A DNA stretch of 64,000 nt from Hominiventricola aquisgranensis (GTDB taxonomy: Bacteria; Bacillota; Clostridia; Lachnospirales; Lachnospiraceae), in assembly GCF_040096225.1 (NCBI RefSeq), contig NZ_JBBMFC010000003.1, forward strand, positions 110,150-174,149, given 5' to 3'. Of the stretch, positions 58,276 to 64,000 are shown one piece after another (positions within the stretch are counted from its first letter, which is position 1; every line of letters starts with the position of its first letter). Made by a program: the position numbers and the translations under genes. Below the pieces are notes generated by a model, which worked only from the letters and a program-made list of their open reading frames with translations, ran no database searches and was not told the origin of the DNA.

Positions 58276-59628
58276 ATGGAACTAATAGAAGCGATTAAAA
58301 AAGCAGGTGTTGTTGGTGCCGGCGGCGCCGGATTTCCAACACACGTAAAATTAAATGCAAAAGCTGAATATTTGATTATTAATGCAGCGGAATGCGAACC
58401 GTTGATCGAGACGGATAAGTTCCTGTGCCGTGAATTTGCAGACCGTATCATTGATACGATACTGCTCATGGGGCATCATTTAGAAGCACAGCACATTGTG
58501 ATCGGATTAAAAGCAAAATATAAGGCTGAGATTGCAGCGTTGGAGAAAGCGATCCGTGAGAAACATGCTGCAGTTGAGATTTTTCCAATGCGGACATTTT
58601 ATCCGGCAGGAGATGAGCAGGTGCTGGTTCAGCAGGTGACAGGGCGAAGCGTTCCGGAAAGAGGACTTCCATTAAATGTGGGAGCAGTTGTCGAGAATGT
58701 TGGAACCGTTCTTTCCATTGCAGATGCGCTGGAAGACAAACCTGTGACGGAGAAGTATTTATCTGTTACAGGTGCAGTGAGAGAACCTGTGATGTTTAAA
58801 GTTCCGCTTGGAACACCGATTCGAAGGATCATCAATCAGGTTGATCTGAGAGTAAAAGACTATGCAGTCATCATCGGTGGTCCAATGATGGGAAAGATGC
58901 AGTCGAGTGATTCCATGATCGATCATGCAGTGGTAACAAAAACAACCGGTAACCTTCTGATCCTGCCAAAAGATCATTATCTGGTAAGAAGGGCAGTGAA
59001 GCCGGTACAGACTATGATTCGTCAGGCAAGAACATCCTGTATTCAGTGTCGTTTTTGTACGGATCTGTGTCCAAGAGAACAGATTGGTCATAATGTAAAA
59101 CCCAATCAAATTATGAGAAATCTCTGGCGTCAGGATCAGATCACAGACGTCAAGGAGTTTGAAGCTACTTTTGGAAGTGCTGCAAACTGCAGCAGCTGTG
59201 GTGTATGCGAAATGTTTGCATGTCCGATGGGCTTATCACCACGGAAAATGAATGACTATACCAAGGGACTGTTGAGAGGACTGGGAATCAATCCTGAAAA
59301 GAACCAGAATCCTACAGCAAAATCCACCATCGAGCAGCGCAGGATACCAACCGAACGGTTGATCGCAAGGCTGGGACTTTCAGACTATGTATTCCATGTG
59401 GAGCCAAAGCTGATCACAGATCTGGATGTGAAGGAAGTGATCGTTCCGCTTGGACAGCACATTGGAAAACCAGCGACCCCGGTGGTGAAGGTTGGAGATA
59501 TGGTACATGCAGGAGATCTCATTGCGGAAGCAGCAGAGGGGCTCTCTGCAAATATCCACACCGGATTTGCGGGAATCGTCACAGAGATTGGATCTTCAGG
59601 CATTCGAATCAGCAAGAAGGAGGCATAA
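58276..59628 (+). CDS. pduS: PduS-like RnfC-family flavo-iron-sulfur protein
   Basis: The layout matches PduS/RnfC: Gly-rich nucleotide-binding start GAGGAGFPTHVKL, a SLBB-like region, two [4Fe-4S] ferredoxin motifs (Cys255, 258, 261, 265 and Cys305, 308, 311, 316) and a C-terminal lipoyl-like barrel. PduS reduces cobalamin in the propanediol compartment, so this may supply cob(I)alamin for EutT. ATG 58276 is preferred because GGAG lies 9 nt upstream, giving 450 residues like PduS. An upstream ATG (58261) lacks an SD. The partner PduT-like gene follows at once. Confidence 0.88.
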   Translation: MELIEAIKKAGVVGAGGAGFPTHVKLNAKAEYLIINAAECEPLIETDKFLCREFADRIIDTILLMGHHLEAQHIVIGLKAKYKAEIAALEKAIREKHAAVEIFPMRTFYPAGDEQVLVQQVTGRSVPERGLPLNVGAVVENVGTVLSIADALEDKPVTEKYLSVTGAVREPVMFKVPLGTPIRRIINQVDLRVKDYAVIIGGPMMGKMQSSDSMIDHAVVTKTTGNLLILPKDHYLVRRAVKPVQTMIRQARTSCIQCRFCTDLCPREQIGHNVKPNQIMRNLWRQDQITDVKEFEATFGSAANCSSCGVCEMFACPMGLSPRKMNDYTKGLLRGLGINPEKNQNPTAKSTIEQRRIPTERLIARLGLSDYVFHVEPKLITDLDVKEVIVPLGQHIGKPATPVVKVGDMVHAGDLIAEAAEGLSANIHTGFAGIVTEIGSSGIRISKKEA

Positions 59629-59631
59629 ATC

Positions 59632-60171
59632 ATGGGAATGGCAATCTGTATGGTAGAACTTACCAGTATTGCACGTGGTATCGAAACCAGTGATGACATG
59701 ATAAAAGCTGCCCAGGTTACATTGCTTCGTGGTACAACAGTATGTCCTGGAAAATATATGGTCATCGTTGGGGGCGAAACTGGTGCAGTAAGAGCAGCCT
59801 TAGAGGCTGGCCTGGCAAAAGGAGGGGAATTTATTGTTGATTCTCTTCTTATTCCAAATGTACATGAGCAATTGTTCCCTGCAATTGCAGGAACACAGGA
59901 AGTAGTAGACCCACAGGCCATTGGTGTTGTGGAGTTTTATTCAATCGCATCGGCTATCAAGGCAGCAGATGTGGCAGCAAAAGCCGCTCAGGTGACACTG
60001 ATCGAAGTGAGGACCGGCTATGCTGTGGGTGGAAAAGGTTATTTCACCCTTACAGGTGATGTGGGTGCTGTTCGCGCAGCAGTTGCAGCAGCTGAAAAAC
60101 AGAGTGAGCTTTACATTGGAAGTACCGTGATTCCACGTCCTTCCAAACAGGTACTTGAATCACTCTTATAA
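59632..60171 (+). CDS. pduT: PduT-like tandem-BMC shell protein with Fe-S pore cysteine
   Basis: Two BMC domains (about 1-88 and 92-179) form a trimeric tile. Cys38 in TTVCPGKYM corresponds in place and context to Cys38 of PduT, which together with its trimer mates binds a [4Fe-4S] cluster in the pore. This would pass electrons across the shell to the adjacent PduS-like protein. AAGGAGG precedes the ATG. It lies three bases after that gene. Confidence 0.92.
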   Translation: MGMAICMVELTSIARGIETSDDMIKAAQVTLLRGTTVCPGKYMVIVGGETGAVRAALEAGLAKGGEFIVDSLLIPNVHEQLFPAIAGTQEVVDPQAIGVVEFYSIASAIKAADVAAKAAQVTLIEVRTGYAVGGKGYFTLTGDVGAVRAAVAAAEKQSELYIGSTVIPRPSKQVLESLL

Positions 60172-60213
60172 TCCTTACCGTAGGAAAGGATACTAATCGA
60201 AGGGAGAGGTTGT

Positions 60214-61452
60214 ATGTTTCAGGAATTAGTTTCTAACATTACAAATGTAGGTGTATTCACTGAAAGTTTTGGTGAATGGATATCCGGTATTTCTATTAAC
60301 AGCGCAATCGTATTTATTATGATGATCTTCATGCTGGTTGGTGCAATTGATAAGATTGCTGGAAACAAGCGGGGATATGGTGAAAAATTCGATGAAGGAT
60401 TTAATGCTATGGGACCTCTGGCAGCAGCTATGGCTGGAGTAGTAGCAGCAGCTCCGGTTCTGTGTATTATCTTAAAACCGATCATCGCTCCGATCTATAC
60501 TCTGGTTGGTGCTGACCCTTCCATGTTCGCAACGACACTGCTTGCATGTGACATGGGTGGTTATCCGCTGGCTATGCAGATGGCAGCAAACGAAAGTATT
60601 GGTAATTTTGCAGGTCTGATCCTTGGAACCATGATGGGACCAACAATTGTATTTACAATCCCGGTAGCACTTTCCATTATCAAAAAATCAGATAAACCGT
60701 ACCTGGGTGCCGGTGTTCTGGCTGGTCTGATCACTGTTCCGATCGGATGTATCGTTGGTGGTCTGGCAATGAACATGACACAGTACAAGATGGGTATCGG
60801 AACGATCCTCGTGAACCTGATTCCGGTTATCATTATTGCTGGTCTTATCGTTGTAGGTCTGTGGGTGATCCCGGACAAGATGATCCGTGGCTTTGACAAA
60901 TTTGGTTCAGGCGTTACGATCGTTATCACGATCTTTACTGCAATTGCAGTATTTGAGTATGAAACCGGTATTAAATTCCCGCTTCTGAACATCATGGTTG
61001 AGCCGGATGCTTCTGGAGCTATTCCACTTGAGTCTGGTCTTCTTACCTGTGGACAGATCTCCTGCGTATTGATCGGTGCATTCCCGATGGTAGAGTGGAT
61101 CACACGTACCTTTGGTAAGCCGCTGGAGTCTATTGGTGGAAAACTTGGTATGAACAAAGAAGGTTCTGCAGGTCTGGTAGCAAACCTTGCAAACAATATC
61201 GCTGTATTTAATATTATGGGCGATATGAATCCGAAGGCAAAACTCCTTAACGTTGCATTTGCAGTTTCTGCAGCATTCGTATTTGGTGATCACCTTGGAT
61301 TTACTGCAGGTGTTAACAGCGAGATGATCTTCCCGATGATTGTTGGTAAGCTGACAGCTGGTATCACAGCTCTGATCGTTGCTAATATTCTTGCGCCGAA
61401 ACTTCTTTCAAAGGTTGAAGCATCTGTAAAAGCAGCAGAAAAAGAAGAGTAA
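60214..61452 (+). CDS. eutH: Ethanolamine permease EutH
   Basis: A multi-pass inner-membrane protein (about 10-11 helices, 412 residues) that helps ethanolamine uptake at low concentration or pH. The family sequence is followed throughout (FMLVGAIDKIAGNKRGYGEKF, GDHLGFTAGVNSEMI). A hairpin with a short T-run after it may reduce transcription into eutQ. Confidence 0.95.
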   Translation: MFQELVSNITNVGVFTESFGEWISGISINSAIVFIMMIFMLVGAIDKIAGNKRGYGEKFDEGFNAMGPLAAAMAGVVAAAPVLCIILKPIIAPIYTLVGADPSMFATTLLACDMGGYPLAMQMAANESIGNFAGLILGTMMGPTIVFTIPVALSIIKKSDKPYLGAGVLAGLITVPIGCIVGGLAMNMTQYKMGIGTILVNLIPVIIIAGLIVVGLWVIPDKMIRGFDKFGSGVTIVITIFTAIAVFEYETGIKFPLLNIMVEPDASGAIPLESGLLTCGQISCVLIGAFPMVEWITRTFGKPLESIGGKLGMNKEGSAGLVANLANNIAVFNIMGDMNPKAKLLNVAFAVSAAFVFGDHLGFTAGVNSEMIFPMIVGKLTAGITALIVANILAPKLLSKVEASVKAAEKEE

Positions 61453-61461
61453 TCTAAATAC

Positions 61462-61509
61462 GGAGCTTTGCAAAGTAAGTGTAATAGCGGCTTTCGTAAA
61501 GCTCCTTTT
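61462..61509 (+). terminator. Hairpin with short T-run between eutH and eutQ
   Basis: GGAGCTTT pairs with AAAGCTCC around a 28-nt loop region, followed by TTTTA. A weak or partial terminator or attenuator inside the operon. Confidence 0.5.
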
Positions 61510-61529
61510 AGAATAAGCGAGGTATAAAG

Positions 61530-61970
61530 ATGGATGTAAGTAAAGAATTGATTCGCTCTATTGTTGAAAAAGTACTGGCTGAATCAGCTGGCACTGCAGC
61601 TCCGGCTGAGCCGTATAAAGAAAAAGATCCGAGTGGAATCATCAAGATCACCACTGATAAAGTCGAGACTGAGCGTTTTGAGCAAGATGGGGTATATCTG
61701 AAAGATGTTGTGACCCTGGAAGAAGCACCGAGAATGGGTGCAGGTCTCATGGAATTAAAAGACGGCACATCATTTGAATGGACACTTACTTATGATGAGT
61801 ATGACTGCGTTGTAGAGGGAACTCTGGAGATCGAGATCAATGGAAATGTTCTGACAGCAAAACCAGGTGAGATCATTTATATCCCGAAAGGAAGCCATAT
61901 TCACTTCCAGACACCAAATTATGCAAAATACTGGTATTTTGTATATCCGGCAAACTGGGCTGAGTTATAA
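61530..61970 (+). CDS. eutQ: EutQ cupin-family protein
   Basis: A cupin-fold protein of the ethanolamine locus; Salmonella EutQ has been reported to act as an acetate kinase. The N-terminal helix (DVSKELIRSIVEKVLAES) with an Ala/Pro linker is a targeting peptide. The cupin core is at about 60-146 (VVEGTLEIEINGN, PGEIIYIPKGSHIHF). Length is 146. Confidence 0.93.
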   Translation: MDVSKELIRSIVEKVLAESAGTAAPAEPYKEKDPSGIIKITTDKVETERFEQDGVYLKDVVTLEEAPRMGAGLMELKDGTSFEWTLTYDEYDCVVEGTLEIEINGNVLTAKPGEIIYIPKGSHIHFQTPNYAKYWYFVYPANWAEL

Positions 61971-61981
61971 AGAGAAAGCTT

Positions 61982-62536
61982 ATGAAAGATTATCGCACAG
62001 AAGTCATTGTAAAAAAATTACCGGTGAGTCGGTTGGTGACTTATCTGGATCCCAAAACTTCAAATGAAGCGTGCAAAAAATGTACGAATTATAACAATGA
62101 CTGGTCCTGTCCGCCTGGTCAGCCAGATCCATTTGAGTATCTGAAGCCATACCAGGATGCGTATCTGATCGCTGTAAAGATTCATTATTCAGAAGAACTA
62201 CGTGAGCGGATCAAGACACCGGAAGGTATGGATTGGGTGAGAAGAAATCTCTTTCAGAAGGTTCAGCTTCACCTGCAGGTAATTCTTTTAGAGCTGGAAA
62301 AACAATATCCGGGAAGCTTAAGTATCAGCACATGTCTTCTCTGTAAGAGATGCGCAAGATTGGATGATCTGCCGTGCAGGCATCCGGAGGATCAGCGATA
62401 TTCCATGACTTGTCTGGGATTTCAGTTTACCAGACTTTTGGAAGAAGAACTGGGTATTAAATTACAGTGGTTTGATAACAAACTGCCGGAATATCAGGTG
62501 ACTGTATCCAGTTTATTATGTAACCAGGAGGAATAA
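61982..62536 (+). CDS. DUF2284-type Cys-rich putative metal-binding protein
   Basis: A 184-residue protein with two cysteine groups: Cys31, Cys34 and Cys43 (CKKCTN ... WSCPPG), and Cys118, 121, 124, 132 and 144 (CLLCKRC, PCRHP). The pattern matches the DUF2284 family, whose function is unknown and which probably binds an Fe-S cluster or zinc. Its place in a eut operon, 11 bp after eutQ and 3 bp before an eutS-like gene, links it to the compartment's redox or cobalamin chemistry. That is inference. Confidence 0.8.
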   Translation: MKDYRTEVIVKKLPVSRLVTYLDPKTSNEACKKCTNYNNDWSCPPGQPDPFEYLKPYQDAYLIAVKIHYSEELRERIKTPEGMDWVRRNLFQKVQLHLQVILLELEKQYPGSLSISTCLLCKRCARLDDLPCRHPEDQRYSMTCLGFQFTRLLEEELGIKLQWFDNKLPEYQVTVSSLLCNQEE

Positions 62537-62539
62537 GAG

Positions 62540-62902
62540 ATGATTGACCATAGAGATCAGATCAGAATTGTACAGGAGACCGTTGCAGGTAAAGAGATCA
62601 CACTTGCACATGTGATGGGCGGACCGGCTCCGATCATTTACCAGAAGCTGGGTCTGAATCCTTCTATTGATTATGGATCATCTGCGATCGGGATCATGAA
62701 TATGACTCCACCGGAATCAGCCGTTATTGCTTCTGACATTGCAATAAAGAGCGGAAATGTATATCTTGGATTTGCAGATCGTTTTACCGGAACTTTGATC
62801 ATCACCGGAGATATTTCAGATGTAAGAAGCGCTCTCAATGAGGTTGTTCGCTATTACCATGATGTTCTTGGATATGTCACCTGTCCGGTCACGCAGCGGT
62901 AA
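62540..62902 (+). CDS. eutS: Second EutS/PduU-like shell protein
   Basis: A permuted BMC-H tile of 120 residues. AGKEITLAHVMGGP, MTPPESAVIASDIA and FADRFTGTLIITGD align with EutS. Compared with the first EutS the pore-region loop is changed (PSIDYGSSAIGI). CCAGGAGGA precedes the ATG and overlaps the end of the DUF2284 gene. Confidence 0.92.
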   Translation: MIDHRDQIRIVQETVAGKEITLAHVMGGPAPIIYQKLGLNPSIDYGSSAIGIMNMTPPESAVIASDIAIKSGNVYLGFADRFTGTLIITGDISDVRSALNEVVRYYHDVLGYVTCPVTQR

Positions 62903-62911
62903 GGAATCCCT

Positions 62912-63343
62912 ATGAAACAGAGATTAACGAGAGAAGAATTTCTGGAGTATATATTTTCGGAGAACTATGAGGCACTACAGGGTGACAAGCTTCGTCTGGT
63001 TCGTATCCGTATTCCTGGAAGCGAGGTATCACTTGCACATCTGATCGGAGTGTCGGATTCGGAAGTATATAAAAATCTGGGACTTCATATCGGTGTACAT
63101 TTAGGTGAGGATCATACAGGAGAGAGCCTTGGATTATTGCAGTTTACACCCTGGGAAGGTGCGGTAGTAGCTGCTGACATCGCAACGAAAGTGGCCAATG
63201 TCGAGATTGGGTTTATGGATCGGTTTAATGGATCTCTGATCCTGACTGGTGAAAGAGAAAATATAAAGATCGCTCTTCAGGAAGTGTTGGATTATTTTGG
63301 AAACACCCTGAAGTTTGGAGCTTGTGAACTGACGGAGAATTAG
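62912..63343 (+). CDS. eutS: Third EutS/PduU-like shell protein with extended N-terminus
   Basis: A permuted BMC-H tile of 143 residues with about 25 extra N-terminal residues (KQRLTREEFLEYIFSENYEAL), predicted helical, which could project from the pore barrel or recruit a partner. The core has IPGSEVSLAHLIG, FTPWEGAVVAADIA and FMDRFNGSLILTGE. It lies 9 bp after the previous shell gene and 3 bp before a EutP-like gene. Confidence 0.9.
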   Translation: MKQRLTREEFLEYIFSENYEALQGDKLRLVRIRIPGSEVSLAHLIGVSDSEVYKNLGLHIGVHLGEDHTGESLGLLQFTPWEGAVVAADIATKVANVEIGFMDRFNGSLILTGERENIKIALQEVLDYFGNTLKFGACELTEN

Positions 63344-63346
63344 GAA

Positions 63347-63841
63347 ATGAAAAGATTATTCTTGATGGGACGAAGTGAGTCCGGAAAGACCTCTCTTACA
63401 CAGGCTTTGAAGGGTGAAGAGCTGCATTATCATAAGACGCAGTATACCAATACAGCTGAAGATACTATTGATACCCCGGGAGAATATGCAGAATCCAAAA
63501 ATGTCGGTGTTGCATTGGCATGTTTTTCATTTGAGGCAGATATTATTGCAATCGTAATGGCGGCAGATGAGCCGTTCAGTGTATTTGAGGCTAATTGTCA
63601 GTGCTTCGTGAACCGCCCATTGATCGGTATTATTACGAAGATCGATTCGCCATATGCAAATATCCCGATGGTAAGACAGTGGCTGGCAAATTCCGGGTGT
63701 GATCCGATTTTTGAAGTCAACAATGTGACAAAAGAGGGAATCCCTGAGCTTATGGAATACCTGCAGGGAGATCCGGAAAAAATCACCCTTGAGCAGGCAA
63801 TTGAAAAACAAAGCCGTGGGCTTAATGCCTGGGAAGAGTAA
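63347..63841 (+). CDS. eutP: Second EutP/PduV-like GTPase
   Basis: A P-loop GTPase-like protein with Walker A GRSESGKTS (8-16), IDTPGEYAES and IITKID, so a full nucleotide-binding set. At 164 residues it is longer than the first EutP, with a C-terminal helix (EQAIEKQSRGL). It pairs with the EutS-like gene before it, repeating the eutS-eutP order at the start of the operon. Last gene of the locus. Confidence 0.9.
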   Translation: MKRLFLMGRSESGKTSLTQALKGEELHYHKTQYTNTAEDTIDTPGEYAESKNVGVALACFSFEADIIAIVMAADEPFSVFEANCQCFVNRPLIGIITKIDSPYANIPMVRQWLANSGCDPIFEVNNVTKEGIPELMEYLQGDPEKITLEQAIEKQSRGLNAWEE

Positions 63842-63900
63842 TAGAATAACCATAAAAAGACTGATGCAGATTGAGGTGACCCCTCAAAGTTAGACTTTTA

Positions 63901-63930
63901 CGAGGCGACTTCGGTCGTCTCGCTTTTCTT
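63901..63930. terminator. Hairpin terminator at the IS end
   Basis: Stem CGAGGCGAC / GTCGTCTCG with a TTCG loop and T-rich sequence on the plus strand; A/T-rich on the other side as well. It could stop both the eut operon and the transposase transcript. Confidence 0.75.
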
Positions 63931-64000
63931 TATGCAGCTAAAAGATGGAGCCTGTATTGAACAGGACTCATCCATCCCAACTTTTCTTTTATCCGTTTCT
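63930..64000 (-). CDS. IS3-family transposase, C-terminal end only
   Basis: On the minus strand the last 22 codons read KRIKEKLGWMSPVQYR and then LHLLAA before TAA. RIKxKL-xxMSPVQYR is the usual end of the IS3/IS150-type integrase-core OrfB. The rest lies outside the window, so intactness cannot be judged. Confidence 0.8.
   Translation of the reverse strand, partial: KRIKEKLGWMSPVQYRLHLLAA

Larger units (their letters stand above)
63877..64000 (-). mobile_element. IS3-family insertion sequence, right end (continues beyond window)
   Basis: A candidate terminal repeat starts TGACCCCTCAAAGTTAGAC at about 63877 (it could begin at 63872), followed by a terminator-type hairpin and the end of a transposase frame on the minus strand. 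Only about 124 bp lie in the window, so the other end and target duplication are not visible. Confidence 0.7.

Overview
The window is a stretch of chromosome from an anaerobic, spore-forming Clostridia-type Firmicute, most likely a gut Lachnospiraceae member (Blautia/Dorea/Mediterraneibacter-like). The family placement is inference. It rests on the oxygen-independent class III ribonucleotide reductase, the sporulation genes (spoIIM and a spoVB-like flippase), Gram-positive style LexA box and promoters, AGGAGG ribosome binding sites with many TTG starts, the iscR-iscS-iscU-mnmA order, and a Firmicute-type ethanolamine microcompartment operon. No phage, CRISPR array or rRNA is present. One tRNA (Thr, CGT) and the end of one IS3-like insertion sequence are.

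Layout. 0-13.7 kb: groEL 3' end, guaB, pyk, a His-rich CsoR-type repressor, nrdD (with two NrdR-like boxes), ansA, an ABC-F ATPase facing the other way, glgA, tRNA-Thr, a formate/nitrite channel gene and asd. 13.8-22.6 kb: recA-recX, rny, proC, spoIIM, a XerD-like recombinase lacking several catalytic residues, and a 1017-residue fusion of a glutamine-kinase-like (PEP-synthase-like) enzyme to a class I glutamine amidotransferase. 22.6-29.6 kb: DAHP synthase and spoVB on the minus strand, the iscR-iscS-iscU-mnmA operon, and a PHP phosphatase on the minus strand. 29.7-37.6 kb: a lower-glycolysis block, gapA, pgk, tpiA, gpmI and eno, with a sigma-like/transmembrane/SH3 protein between gpmI and eno. 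37.6-45.3 kb: maf, dtd, then the pyrH-frr-uppS-cdsA-dxr-rseP block (UMP kinase, ribosome recycling, undecaprenyl and phospholipid precursors, isoprenoid synthesis, site-2 protease), then an Eis-like acetyltransferase.

45.5-63.8 kb is one long co-directional bacterial microcompartment (BMC) locus for ethanolamine. It encodes the lyase EutBC and its reactivase EutA, the acetaldehyde branches EutE (to acetyl-CoA), EutG (to ethanol) and EutD/PduL (to acetyl-phosphate), the cobalamin adenosyltransferase EutT, the EutH permease, accessory EutJ, EutP and EutQ, and nine shell proteins (four permuted EutS-like, two canonical BMC-H, two tandem-BMC, one pentameric EutN). Three features depart from the textbook operon: EutS/EutP genes at both ends, a PduS/PduT-like electron-transfer pair, and a BMC-H protein with a SAP-like tail. 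No regulator (EutVW or EutR) is present. An IS3-family element begins just after the last gene.

The strongest leads are the glutamine kinase-amidotransferase fusion, which resembles two consecutive steps of phosphoramidate biosynthesis; the degenerate XerD; two places where a terminator hairpin carries the ribosome binding site of the next gene (spoIIM and eno); a 208-bp imperfect palindrome; a structured element between gapA and pgk; and the unusual composition of the BMC locus.
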